A stretch of DNA of 62,781 nucleotides from Fibrobacter succinogenes (GTDB lineage Bacteria; Fibrobacterota; Fibrobacteria; Fibrobacterales; Fibrobacteraceae): the NCBI GenBank assembly GCA_902776765.1, contig CACYRP010000018.1, positions 1 through 62,781 on the forward strand, given 5' to 3'. The notes under the pieces were generated by a model. That model was not told the origin of the DNA, made no database searches, and worked only from the letters and a program-made list of their open reading frames with translations. Both the position numbers and the translations under genes were made by a program. This document shows, piece by piece, positions 18,107-26,705 of this stretch (its first letter is position 1; each line of letters starts with the position of its first letter).

Positions 18107-18407
18107 AGACGAAAGAACGGCTCTACGAGCCTACAGACGAAAGACGAAAGAACGCCGCTGCGTGGCTATAGACGAAAGAGGTCAGGTATTGAATGTATCA
18201 CGAGCTTTGGGGGCCGTCATTCTGACGACCAACGGGAGGATGAATCCAGTTAAGTTCTGCATGCAATAAATTTCACTGGATCCTTCGCGTTGCTCAGGAT
18301 GACCCCGGAACAAGTCCGGGGCGGGCTCAATTTCCTAACCACTAATCACTAACCACTTACTACTGTCTACTTCCTAACACCTATAACCTACAACCTAACA
18401 CCTAAAA
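18107..18407. repeat. Composite of several repeat families (300-bp gap)
   Basis: In order: GACGAAAGAACG words with hairpins (GGCTCTACGAGCC), a GTCATTCTGACG...AATCCAGT copy at 18213-18250, a CACTGGATCCTTCGCGTTGCT copy at 18272-18303 followed by CCCCGGAACAAGTCCGGGG, then CCACTAATCACTAACC and CCTAACACCTATAACCTAC words right up to the symporter start. No gene is seen here. Confidence 0.75.
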
Positions 18408-19883
18408 ATGTTCACTGCTATCGATTGGATTGTCTTAGTTGCCTACTTGCTCGTGTCGCTGTTCATCGGGCTGTGGGTTTCGCGCGGAAACAAGAACCTC
18501 AAGGAATACATGTTTGGCGGAGGCTCCATGCCGTGGGTCGCTGTGGGCATTAGCCTTATTGCGACATCCGTGAGCGCAACGACGTTCTTGGGCGCACCTG
18601 CCGACGTTTACGGCGACGACATGACTTTTTTGATGTTCCAGATTGGCGCGTTGCTCAGCATCTTTGTCGTGGGTTACGTCTTTATTCCGCGATTCCGCAC
18701 GTCGGGCATTTCGAGCGCTTATGAACTTTTCGAAGTGCGTTTCGGAAGCAAGTCGGTGCGCCGCTTGGCTGCGATTTTTTACTGTTTGCATTTGCTTTTG
18801 CGCACGGGCATTTTGCTTTACGCGCCTTCGCTTGTGCTCGCGCAGATTTTGCACATCGACTTGAAACTCGCGATTATTGTCTCGGCAGCGGTCGCCATTT
18901 TCTACACATGGTTCGGCGGCATCAAGGCGGTCATCTGGACTGACGTGATGCAGTTTGTCGTTTTCTTTGGCGGTGGCGCGCTGGTGCTTTTGCTCATTGC
19001 AAATGCAGTAGGTGGCTTTGGCGAAATGGCGACACTCGCAAGTGAAGCCGGCAAAACGCGTTGGTGGAATGCGTCGATGGATGTTTCTGATGCACGAACG
19101 CTCATCTCGGCAGGTTTTGCGTATGCGATCCTCGAAATTGCAATTCGCGGTTGCGACCAGCAGTTCGTGCAGCGCTACCTCAGCTGCAAGGACGTGAAGG
19201 CGGCCAACCGTTCTAGCATCCTTTCGATGGTGCTCGGTTGCGCGGTCTCGATTCTTTTTTACTGGGTGGGTGCTGCCCTTTATGTTTATTACAATGTATC
19301 AAAAGTGGCAACCGTTCCGGCTGGCATCGGACAAAATGACGTGTTTCCGTACTTTATCGTGAACGGTCTCCCGGTAGGCGTGACAGGTTTGATTGTCGCT
19401 GCCATTTGTGCGGCGGCCATGAGCAGTCTTTCGGGTGCCATCAATTCGCTTAGCAATACGTCCGAACGCGATTTCCTCGGCTGGGACGAATCTGCGGGAA
19501 TGGGCGGGCTCAAGCGTGCTAAAATCTGGACGGTCGTCTGGGGCGTGCTAGGCGTGTTCTTTGCGCTCTTTGCCGCAACGCAGCAGGGGAGCCTCCTCAA
19601 GAACGCCCTCTTCTTTACGGGACTTTTCACGGGCCCGCTTCTTGGCATGTTCCTCCTCGCGTTCTTCGTGAAGAATCTCAAAAGCTGGCAAGTCATTACC
19701 GCCGTTATTTGCGGCATGGTAAGCCTCGTACTTATCCAGGGAATCCCTGCATTTCATGTGCCTGCGGTTTTTGAAAAAACGTTCAGCTGGCCGTGGATGC
19801 CGTTTATCAGCATGACCACGACAATTGTGGTGGCGGTTATCTTGAAGCTCGTGGCTAATCTTGTTTGCGCAAAACGCGGATGA
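18408..19883 (+). CDS. Sodium:solute symporter (SSS family)
   Basis: A 491-residue polytopic protein with about 13 membrane helices. Landmarks of the SSS/SLC5 family are the N-terminal DWIVLVAYLLVSLFIGLW, the GGGSMPWVAVGISLIATSVSATTFLGAPADVY segment (Na+ and substrate sites), and AAICAAAMSSLSGAINSLSNTSERDF. It imports a small solute with Na+; the substrate cannot be told from the sequence. The stop overlaps the next small gene by 4 bp. Confidence 0.9.
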   Translation: MFTAIDWIVLVAYLLVSLFIGLWVSRGNKNLKEYMFGGGSMPWVAVGISLIATSVSATTFLGAPADVYGDDMTFLMFQIGALLSIFVVGYVFIPRFRTSGISSAYELFEVRFGSKSVRRLAAIFYCLHLLLRTGILLYAPSLVLAQILHIDLKLAIIVSAAVAIFYTWFGGIKAVIWTDVMQFVVFFGGGALVLLLIANAVGGFGEMATLASEAGKTRWWNASMDVSDARTLISAGFAYAILEIAIRGCDQQFVQRYLSCKDVKAANRSSILSMVLGCAVSILFYWVGAALYVYYNVSKVATVPAGIGQNDVFPYFIVNGLPVGVTGLIVAAICAAAMSSLSGAINSLSNTSERDFLGWDESAGMGGLKRAKIWTVVWGVLGVFFALFAATQQGSLLKNALFFTGLFTGPLLGMFLLAFFVKNLKSWQVITAVICGMVSLVLIQGIPAFHVPAVFEKTFSWPWMPFISMTTTIVVAVILKLVANLVCAKRG

Positions 19884-20182
19884 TAGTTCTTTATTTCTTA
19901 ATCAGTATTCCTTTTATAGCGTTGTTTGTACTGCTTGTAAAGGCTCATGATTATGTCACGGATAAGAAATGGGATTTTGTATTGCTTCTTTTACGGCTAT
20001 TGAGTAGTGTCGTTGTATTGGGGTCTTTTGGTGGTCCCATTTTGGTTAGTATATATTTGACAAATCTGGCAGATCCGGATTTTGTTTATGGGGTGCGGTG
20101 GTATAGTTCTACTATAGTCTTTTTAGGGAATATGATATATACTTTTATTTATGTTTACAAGCATAATAGAGTTTTGTGGTGA
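19880..20182 (+). CDS. Small membrane protein of unknown function
   Basis: A 100-residue product starting at the ATG of an ATGA overlap with the symporter stop; an alternative start at 19865 adds five residues. Three hydrophobic segments are visible (MIVLYFLISIPFIALFVLLV, LLRLLSSVVVLGSFGGPILVSIYL, STIVFLGNMIYTFIYVY). Composition is more AT-rich than the symporter. Cotranscription is likely; a role as a helper of the transporter is possible but unsupported. Confidence 0.6.
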   Translation: MIVLYFLISIPFIALFVLLVKAHDYVTDKKWDFVLLLLRLLSSVVVLGSFGGPILVSIYLTNLADPDFVYGVRWYSSTIVFLGNMIYTFIYVYKHNRVLW

Positions 20183-20329
20183 ACAAGGTTGGAAAAAATT
20201 ACCAAAACTCGCTCTAATTAGCCACTTTTGGAAAAGATTTTTCTAGAGATTGCTAATCGCGTTTTTGCCGTAAAGTTTATTTTTCCGAATCGCGACTAAG
20301 AAATTAAGTAGTTTATCGTAGAATGAAAT

Positions 20330-20360
20330 CCGCAGGAATATCCACTTGCGGTTTTGCATT
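20330..20360 (+). terminator. Possible terminator after the symporter operon
   Basis: Stem CCGCA/TGCGG with extra GG/CC pairing across a bulge, then TTTTGCATTTTT. Weak stem; function uncertain. Confidence 0.4.
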
Positions 20361-20397
20361 TTTATAAATGGGACGTGTTTAAAAAGAGGAGAAATAT

Positions 20398-21828
20398 ATG
20401 CAAAACAAGGTCTCGTATGTCGTTATCATTGTACTTGCGTTTGTGTGCCTTGTACTTTCGATGAAGCTTGGGCAACAGTGCAATGTAGCGGAATCGCAAA
20501 AATCCACAACGTCTACGGAGCTCGCGACCGTTGCGGAAAAATCACCGGTGCCGACGGTTGCTGTTTTGGCGCGTGAGACCAAGAATTTCTATGCCGATGA
20601 GTATGTCATGTCGATTGGCCTTACGATGCTTGGGGCTGATAAAAAAGTTCTCTACAAAAAAATGAGCGATCGCCGTGCTCGTCTTTTTGAAATTTTAAAG
20701 TCCTTGGGCATTCCGGAATCTAGTGTTGAACAGAACAGCGTTGAACTCAGGAAAGAATGGAGCTATGACGATGGAAAAAGTACTTTTCTGGGATTCCGTT
20801 CCGAACAGTCCTTTAGTGTTCACGTAAAATCAAGAGCTTTGCAGAGGTCCATATCGCAGGCGTTATCGAAAGAACCTGAACTTGAGATTAACAATACTAA
20901 AGCGCAATTGAATAATGTCAGCGCATTGCAGGCGGAAGTTGTCAAGAAAGCTTGTGAAAAGGCTTTTGCAAAGGCTGAAAACTATGCGCGTAGTGCCGGT
21001 AGAAAATTAGGGAGAATTGTTGTGGTCGGGGGAGATGTTGATCAAGATAAATCTTTAAAGTCCGATTCCGTAAGTGTCAAAGCTTATGTGAATCTTGAAA
21101 TGGAAATGCTTGCTCGTGACGAAAAAGTTGAACCATCAAAAAAGCCCACATTGCTGTATGTTCAAAGTGATGAGCGCGGTAAGTATTTAGCGGATAAATA
21201 TGTTGCGAATTTCCGACTTCAGATGGTTGGCAAGGACAAGGAAAAACTTTATAAGCTGATGGAATCCCGTGGGGCTGCACTTCTTGGTCGTTTGGATTCT
21301 CTTGAAATTCCTCGTTCAAATGTTGTTGATTCTGATATTGATTTGCGCAAGAACATGTCGTATTCCAGTAAGCGTCTGTTGGGTGAATTTTATGGCTATG
21401 CGGCAAGCAAGCGTTTTAGTGTTTATCTGAAATCGTCGGAGACGGCTAGAACCTTGGTCGATTTGCTTGCGTTGGATAAGGATGTTGAATTTGATGGTGT
21501 TGTTCCGCGTCTCCAGAACGAAGATTCGTTATCTGCAGAAATGGCACTAGTGGCTGGCAAGAACGCCATGGCGAAGGCTAATGTTTTTGCGACAGGGCTT
21601 GGCATGAAGGTGGATCGGGTGATTTTTGCCAATGATGGAAATGCAAAGCGCGTGGATCCGCTTTGGAGAGGGGCTGTTGCAATGGATGAACTTGGCGATT
21701 TGGTTTTTGAAGAGTCGTCGTACGGATTTCAGAGCTTATTAGGCGGTGTTTCAGGAGGTTTTGGTGCGACTATTGCGGATTCCGTCGATATCAAAGCGCG
21801 GGTCAATTATGTTATTGAACTAAAGTAA
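20398..21828 (+). CDS. Tandem-duplicated SIMPL (DUF541) domain protein
   Basis: A 476-residue protein with one N-terminal membrane anchor and two SIMPL/Oxidative-stress-type domains in tandem (~60-245 and ~260-475). Each carries the pattern A-D-x-Y/F-x-x-x-I/F-x-L followed by LGIPESSVEQNSVELRKEW or LEIPRSNVVDSDIDLRKNM and a C-terminal ADSVDIKARV strand. AGGAG precedes the ATG. SIMPL proteins are periplasmic or surface proteins of unclear function. The single-domain paralogue follows 63 nt downstream. Confidence 0.8.
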   Translation: MQNKVSYVVIIVLAFVCLVLSMKLGQQCNVAESQKSTTSTELATVAEKSPVPTVAVLARETKNFYADEYVMSIGLTMLGADKKVLYKKMSDRRARLFEILKSLGIPESSVEQNSVELRKEWSYDDGKSTFLGFRSEQSFSVHVKSRALQRSISQALSKEPELEINNTKAQLNNVSALQAEVVKKACEKAFAKAENYARSAGRKLGRIVVVGGDVDQDKSLKSDSVSVKAYVNLEMEMLARDEKVEPSKKPTLLYVQSDERGKYLADKYVANFRLQMVGKDKEKLYKLMESRGAALLGRLDSLEIPRSNVVDSDIDLRKNMSYSSKRLLGEFYGYAASKRFSVYLKSSETARTLVDLLALDKDVEFDGVVPRLQNEDSLSAEMALVAGKNAMAKANVFATGLGMKVDRVIFANDGNAKRVDPLWRGAVAMDELGDLVFEESSYGFQSLLGGVSGGFGATIADSVDIKARVNYVIELK

Positions 21829-21891
21829 AGTGGTCGCGCGGTGCGAAAATGACTATTTTAAATTTAAAACATTAAAAAAGAGGGCTAAACG

Positions 21892-22677
21892 ATGATATCA
21901 AAACTGCTGAATCTCGTCTATTTGGTGCTGCTGATCGCATGCGTGTGCATCTTGATTCGCGTTGTTAAAAGTGAACCGGTCGCAGTTCCGGCTGTTGCCG
22001 CCGATGGAACTACGACATTCGAAGTGCCGCGCATCGAAGTTTCGGCATCCGAAACCAAGAAGTTTGCTGCCGACAAGTTCGAGATGGGCTTTAGCCTCGA
22101 AATCCGCGGTAAGGATAAAGAAGCTGTTTCCAAGCGCTTGGCAGAACGCCGTTCCGTGATTTTCGAAAACGTGAAACAGCTCGACATTCCGCAATCGGAC
22201 GTGGAACAGAACAGCATCGACATTCGCAAGGAATGGACTTACCGCAACAACAAACGCGAACTCGTGGGCTATGTGGCCACGCAGAATTTTGTGATTACGG
22301 TGAACCGAAAGATTGATGCCGCCGCTCTTGTGCAGGCTCTTTCTTCGGAAGCGGATGTCGAAATCCACCGCACGTCGGCACAGCTCAAGGATGTGGATGG
22401 CGTACAGTCTAAGGTTATCAAGGCTGTTGGCGAGAAAGCTAAGGCTAAAGCTAAAGATTACGCCGAAGGCGTGGGTGCAAAGCTTGGCCGCGTGCTTCAA
22501 ATCAATGGTGAAGGTGGCGGCGTGTACTACAGACCGATGCGTCTCCGCACAAACGGTCTCATGATGGCGAAAAGCGTGATGATGGACGGCGCTGCTGAAG
22601 CCGCTCCCGACGAAAGTGCTATTGCGGATTCCGTCGAGGTGAGCGCTTCTGTGCGTGTTGTGTTTGAACTAAAGTAA
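21892..22677 (+). CDS. SIMPL (DUF541) domain protein
   Basis: A 261-residue protein with N-terminal anchor (LNLVYLVLLIACVCILI) and one SIMPL domain: FAADKFEMGFSLEIRG, LDIPQSDVEQNSIDIRKEW, ALSSEADVEIHRTSAQL and terminal IADSVEVSASVRVVFELK. It is closer to the first domain of the upstream protein, so the two genes come from duplication. GAGGG ribosome site. Its 3' end overlaps the convergent oxidoreductase gene by 9 bp. Confidence 0.85.
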   Translation: MISKLLNLVYLVLLIACVCILIRVVKSEPVAVPAVAADGTTTFEVPRIEVSASETKKFAADKFEMGFSLEIRGKDKEAVSKRLAERRSVIFENVKQLDIPQSDVEQNSIDIRKEWTYRNNKRELVGYVATQNFVITVNRKIDAAALVQALSSEADVEIHRTSAQLKDVDGVQSKVIKAVGEKAKAKAKDYAEGVGAKLGRVLQINGEGGGVYYRPMRLRTNGLMMAKSVMMDGAAEAAPDESAIADSVEVSASVRVVFELK

Positions 22678-23196
22678 TTCTAACAAACTATTTTCGTAAT
22701 CTTGGGCAGCCTTTTCGAGGGCTGCCTTTGGCATATCCGGGCCGCAGCCGTAAATGCCAAACGGTTTAAACCACTTCATGCCTGCTGCATTTGCGGTCAT
22801 TTCGAACGGGATGAGCATTTCGTCGGCGGTGTAGCGGTTGAGGCCTTCGTGGGTGTAGTGCTCGGCGGCGGCGCCTGCGGTAAATACCACGCGTACGGGC
22901 ATGCCTTTCAAAAAATTATCGGCGCTATAGACAATTGGGCTCATGACTTGGTCTTGCCAGTCGCGCAAACTGGCGGGGGAGTTGTACCAATATATAGGGA
23001 ACTGCCAAACAATCGCCTTGGATTCCCTCAACAAATTTTTTTCGGCTTCGAGATCGAAATAACCATTAACCCTGATTTTGTCAAGGTGGTGGAACACAAA
23101 ATTGGGATTTTTTCTGTTGATATCCACTAAGTGTTTGTTGAACACGGAGTTAGAAATGTTCGGATGCGATAGAAGAATTGTGATTTGATTGTTCAT
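22669..23196 (-). CDS. Flavodoxin-fold NAD(P)H oxidoreductase (KefF/MdaB type)
   Basis: A 175-residue Flavodoxin_2 protein: ILLSHPNISNSVFNKHL (FMN phosphate loop), RESKAIVWQFPIYWYNSPASLRDWQDQV (flavin and quinone site) and TAGAAAEHYT. Such enzymes reduce quinones or act as ancillary subunits of K+ efflux systems; no kef gene is nearby, so a quinone reductase role is more likely. Monocistronic. Confidence 0.85.
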   Translation of the reverse strand: MNNQITILLSHPNISNSVFNKHLVDINRKNPNFVFHHLDKIRVNGYFDLEAEKNLLRESKAIVWQFPIYWYNSPASLRDWQDQVMSPIVYSADNFLKGMPVRVVFTAGAAAEHYTHEGLNRYTADEMLIPFEMTANAAGMKWFKPFGIYGCGPDMPKAALEKAAQDYENSLLELL

Positions 23197-23284
23197 AATT
23201 TTTTCTTGTTGATAAGTTGAGGAAATATTATAAAAAAATTACATAATACGTGTAAAAAATCTTCCAAAATGACCTGTTATTTAT

Positions 23285-23352
23285 TATACTTGTAGTGTGG
23301 TTGACCTACATCTTGTGGGGGTGGTTCGACCTCAGGCACAAGATATAGTAAA
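23285..23352 (+). promoter_or_regulatory. Possible NrdR-type operator region before nrdD
   Basis: Three related sites lie in the 210-bp leader: ACTTGTAGTGTGG, ACATCTTGTGGGGG and GCACAAGATATAGTAA; the last resembles the NrdR box core (ACAxxATATAxxGT). NrdR regulation of ribonucleotide reductase genes is well known in bacteria, but the match here is only by eye. Confidence 0.3.
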
Positions 23353-23406
23353 ATCGGAGGATTTTGACTATATTTGTGAAAACGGGAATTGAAGGTTTTT
23401 TTGTAG

Positions 23407-25737
23407 ATGATTTTTACTGTCAAGAAGCGCGACGGCCGCGAAATGCCGTTCAACATCGAAAAGATTGCAGACGCTGTAATCAAGGCGTTTAGAGCCTCTG
23501 GCGAATTGGATGAACAGATTAAGGCCGCCCAAGCGCAAATGAATTTGCTTGGAAACGACGACCTTCTTACAAACGCTGCCCTCAAGGTTGCAGCCGAAGC
23601 TGTTGGGCATCTCGAAGCCGAAAACAAGACCAAGCCGGACATTGAAGAAATTCAGGATGCCGTCGAAAAGGCTTTGACTGAAGGTGGTTACGCCGATACT
23701 GCTAAGAGCTATATCTTGTATCGTGCGGAGCGTACCCGCGTGCGCGAAGTCAATACTCGCCTCATGCAGACGCTTCATGACATTACGTTCAGCTCCGCCA
23801 AGGAATCTGACCTCAAGCGCGAAAACGCTAATATCGACGGCGATACCGCTATGGGTACGATGCTCAAGTATGGTAGCGAATCCGCTAAGCATTTCTACAC
23901 GATGATGATGCTCAAGCCGGAACACAGCCGCGCCCACATGGATGGCGACATTCACATCCATGACCTTGACTTCTATTCTTTGACGATGACTTGCTGCCAG
24001 ATTGACCTCATTAAGTTGTTCAAGAACGGCTTCAACACGGGTCATGGCCACTTGCGCGAACCGAAGGACATCCGCAGCTACGCAGCCCTTGCCGCTATTG
24101 CGATTCAGAGTAACCAGAACGATCAGCATGGTGGACAGTCCGTGCCGAACTTCGATTACGCCATGGCCGATGGCGTGCGCATCACGTACCGCAAGGCATA
24201 CCTTTCGAACATCGTAAAGGCTCTTATCCTTTATACAGGCAAGGAAGAAGAGGAAATCCAGCCGGGAATCAAGAAGCTCCATTCCGAAATGGCCGAAATG
24301 GGCATGGTGGCAACGCTTGTTCCGAACGAAAAGTTTGTTGAAACCGAAGCTCATGAACTGGCAAAGATTTACGATGCCGATATCGTGAAGAAGTCCCAGA
24401 AGTTTGCCGAAAAGATGGCTTTCGAAGAAACGGACAAGGCTACGTTCCAGGCCATGGAAGCTTTCGTGCACAACTTGAACTCCATGCACAGCCGTGCCGG
24501 TGCTCAGACTCCGTTCTCTAGCATCAACTATGGTATGTGCACGGAACCGGAAGCCCGCATGGTCATGAAGAATTTGCTCCTCACGACCGAAGAAGGCCTC
24601 GGTGGTGGCGAAACGGCTATCTTCCCGATCCAGATTTTCCGCGTGAAGGACGGCATCAACCTGAATCCGGGCGAACCGAACTACGATTTGTTCAAGCTCG
24701 CTTGCCGCGTGAGTGCCAAGCGCCTGTTCCCGAACTTCAGCTTCCAGGACGCTCCGTACAACTTGCAGTACTACAAGCCGGGCCATCCGGAAACCGAAAT
24801 TTCGTACATGGGCTGCCGTACCCGCGTGATTGGCAACCATTACGACCCCAGCCGCGAAATCTCTTACGGCCGTGGCAACTTGAGCTTTACCTCGATTAAC
24901 CTCCCGCGTATCGCTATCAAGATGAAGTCTGTGGACCTGTTCTTCAAGGAACTCGACCGCATGCTTCAGCTCGTGAGCGACCAGCTCATGGAACGCTTTG
25001 CCGTGCAGAGCCGCCGCAAGGTGAAAAACTTCCCGTTCCTCATGGGACAGGGCGTGTGGATTGATTCCGACAAGCTCGGCTGGGAAGATACCGTGGGCGA
25101 AGTCATCAAGCATGGTACGCTTTCCATTGGCTTTATTGGCCTTGCCGAAACATTGGTGATGCTTACAGGCAAGCACCACGGCGAATCCGAAGCTTCACAG
25201 GAACTCGGCCTTAAGATTATCGGTCACATGCGCGAATTCTGCGACAAGGAATCCGAACGCTTGGGCCTCAACTTCAGCTTGCTTGCAACGCCTGCAGAAG
25301 GCCTCTCGGGCCGTTTTGTTCGCATGGACAAGAAGAAGTTTGGCATTATCCCGGGCGTTACCGACCGTGATTACTACACCAACTCTTTCCACGTGCCGGT
25401 TTACTACAGAATTTCGGCTTTCAAGAAGCTCTCGCTGGAAGCTCCGTACCATGCGCTCACCAACGCTGGCCACATCAGCTACATCGAACTCGATGGCGAC
25501 CCGACGCAGAATCTGGATGCTTTCGAAAAGATCGTGAAGCACATGGCTAAGGTGGGAATCGGTTACGGTTCTATCAACCACCCTGTCGATCGCGACCCGG
25601 TTTGCGGATTCGTGGGCGTGATTGGCGATGTGTGCCCGCGCTGCGGACGTAGCGAAGGCCACGCCATCTCTTGCGAAAAGCTCGCTGAACTTAGAAAGAA
25701 ATTTCCCGGAATGCCCGCATTCAGAGGGATTAGGTAA
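23407..25737 (+). CDS. nrdD: Anaerobic ribonucleoside-triphosphate reductase, large piece lacking the glycyl-radical segment
   Basis: A 776-residue class III reductase catalytic chain that makes dNTPs without oxygen. An ATP-cone occupies residues 1-100 (VKKRDGREMPFNIEKIADAV). Barrel motifs include TCCQIDL (~195), AGAQTPFSSINYGMCTEPEAR with the active-site Cys (~370), and YMGCRTRV. Near the C-terminus is the CGFVGVIGDVCPRCGR zinc-type segment (~733-748). The chain then ends (TAA at 25735) before the R-x-x-G-Y glycyl-radical motif that every active NrdD needs; that motif is in the next ORF, 93 nt downstream in the same frame. Confidence 0.92.
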   Translation: MIFTVKKRDGREMPFNIEKIADAVIKAFRASGELDEQIKAAQAQMNLLGNDDLLTNAALKVAAEAVGHLEAENKTKPDIEEIQDAVEKALTEGGYADTAKSYILYRAERTRVREVNTRLMQTLHDITFSSAKESDLKRENANIDGDTAMGTMLKYGSESAKHFYTMMMLKPEHSRAHMDGDIHIHDLDFYSLTMTCCQIDLIKLFKNGFNTGHGHLREPKDIRSYAALAAIAIQSNQNDQHGGQSVPNFDYAMADGVRITYRKAYLSNIVKALILYTGKEEEEIQPGIKKLHSEMAEMGMVATLVPNEKFVETEAHELAKIYDADIVKKSQKFAEKMAFEETDKATFQAMEAFVHNLNSMHSRAGAQTPFSSINYGMCTEPEARMVMKNLLLTTEEGLGGGETAIFPIQIFRVKDGINLNPGEPNYDLFKLACRVSAKRLFPNFSFQDAPYNLQYYKPGHPETEISYMGCRTRVIGNHYDPSREISYGRGNLSFTSINLPRIAIKMKSVDLFFKELDRMLQLVSDQLMERFAVQSRRKVKNFPFLMGQGVWIDSDKLGWEDTVGEVIKHGTLSIGFIGLAETLVMLTGKHHGESEASQELGLKIIGHMREFCDKESERLGLNFSLLATPAEGLSGRFVRMDKKKFGIIPGVTDRDYYTNSFHVPVYYRISAFKKLSLEAPYHALTNAGHISYIELDGDPTQNLDAFEKIVKHMAKVGIGYGSINHPVDRDPVCGFVGVIGDVCPRCGRSEGHAISCEKLAELRKKFPGMPAFRGIR

Positions 25738-25816
25738 GTAGAACTTAGAACTTAGAGCTTAGAACTTAGACTAAGTTCTGCCAACTAAGTTCTGCCAACT
25801 GCGGCGAAGCCGCAAA
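25738..25816. repeat. Word-repeat element splitting nrdD (GAACTTAG type)
   Basis: Left arm GAACTTAGAACTTAGAGCTTAG, right arm TAAGTTCTGCCAACTAAGTTC, then the hairpin GCGGCGAAGCCGC. It puts stop codons in the nrdD frame and separates the catalytic chain from its glycyl-radical part. Confidence 0.75.
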
Positions 25817-25817
25817 C

Positions 25818-25823
25818 AAGGAG
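25818..25823 (+). promoter_or_regulatory. Ribosome binding site of the glycyl-radical ORF
   Basis: AAGGAG, 7 nt before ATG 25831, so the small ORF can be translated on its own. Confidence 0.75.
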
Positions 25824-25830
25824 AAACAAA

Positions 25831-25977
25831 ATGTCAGAAAAAGAAATGTCTCAGTACGGAGAAGGAATTGGATTTGAACGCATCCGCCGCATTACAGGTT
25901 ACCTCGTCGGTACAGTGGATCGTTTCAACAACGCCAAGCGCGCTGAAGTCAACGATCGCGTAAAGCACGGTGTGTAA
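25831..25977 (+). CDS. Stand-alone glycyl-radical subunit of anaerobic ribonucleotide reductase
   Basis: A 48-residue product that is unmistakably the C-terminal tail of NrdD: FERIRRITGYLVGTVDRFNN followed by AKRAEVNDRVKHGV. Gly23 in R-I-T-G-Y is the expected radical site generated by NrdG. It has its own AAGGAG and an added N-terminus (MSEKEMSQYGEG). Same frame as nrdD, separated by 93 nt with three in-frame stops. By analogy with GrcA/YfiD, which supplies a spare glycyl radical to pyruvate formate-lyase, I infer that this peptide docks on the NrdD piece. Too short for most gene callers. Confidence 0.9.
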   Translation: MSEKEMSQYGEGIGFERIRRITGYLVGTVDRFNNAKRAEVNDRVKHGV

Positions 25978-25980
25978 TAA

Positions 25981-26102
25981 AAGAGGTTATAGGTAATAGG
26001 AGTTAGGTATTAGGAAAAATCGCGGCATAGTCGCCCTGTAATGGACGCGAAAAACGCGTGATAGTGATCCTAAGACCTACAACCTAAAACCTAACAACCT
26101 TA
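25981..26102. repeat. Word-repeat inverted element between glycyl-radical ORF and nrdG
   Basis: Left arm AGGTTATAGGTAATAGGAGTT, centre AATCGCGGCATAGTCGC and GACGCGAAAAACGCGT, right arm CCTAAGACCTACAACCTAAA. Confidence 0.7.
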
Positions 26103-26127
26103 AAGCGAGCTTGCGAGCTTCCTCACC

Positions 26128-26688
26128 ATGTCCGAATATCCTCCTTTACGAATTGCTGGAATAGAGCCGGAATCGTTTGTCGATGGTCCCGGAATCCGTT
26201 TGACCGTTTTTACCCAGGGCTGCCACCACAATTGCCCGGGCTGTCAAAATCCGCAGACTCATGATTTTGAGGGCGGACACTTTATCGAGCGCGAAGCGAT
26301 TATCACGATGATCAAGGAAAATCCACTGCTCGATGGCGTGACGTTTAGCGGAGGCGATCCGATGGACCAGGCGGCGGCACTTATTCCGCTTGCCCGCGAA
26401 ATCAAGGAACGCGGTCTCAATCTCGTGATTTTTACGGGATACACCTACGAACAGCTGATGAAGCTCACGCCCGAAAAGCCAGAACTCTTTGAACTTTTGA
26501 CTTTTGCGGATATCCTGATCGACGGTCCGTTTGTCATGGCGAAAAAGTCGCTAGACATCAAGTTCCGCGGTTCTTGGAACCAGCGCATTATCGATGTGCA
26601 AAAGAGCCTTGTCGAAGGCCATGTGGTCATTCACCAGATTCAGCTGGACGAAATGGCAGAACACCCCGACAGGGAATACAATACGTAA
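26128..26688 (+). CDS. nrdG: Anaerobic ribonucleotide reductase activating enzyme
   Basis: A 186-residue radical-SAM protein with the CxxxCxxC cluster motif in TQGCHHNCPGCQNP (residues ~31-40), GVTFSGGDP (SAM glycine-rich motif) and EIKERGLNLVIFTGYT. It installs the glycyl radical on NrdD, here presumably on the separate 48-residue peptide. Position downstream of both nrdD pieces confirms the operon. Confidence 0.93.
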   Translation: MSEYPPLRIAGIEPESFVDGPGIRLTVFTQGCHHNCPGCQNPQTHDFEGGHFIEREAIITMIKENPLLDGVTFSGGDPMDQAAALIPLAREIKERGLNLVIFTGYTYEQLMKLTPEKPELFELLTFADILIDGPFVMAKKSLDIKFRGSWNQRIIDVQKSLVEGHVVIHQIQLDEMAEHPDREYNT

Positions 26689-26705
26689 GGGGCTGGGAAA
26701 AGAAA

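Noticed and set aside
23368..25179. 603-codon minus-strand open frame opposite nrdD
   Set aside because: Antisense shadow of a strongly biased gene; no ribosome site or family motif, and it runs across the nrdD catalytic region.
25738..25830. Programmed frameshift or stop read-through joining nrdD to the glycyl-radical ORF
   Set aside because: Three in-frame stops and a separate ribosome site and ATG make independent translation the simpler reading.
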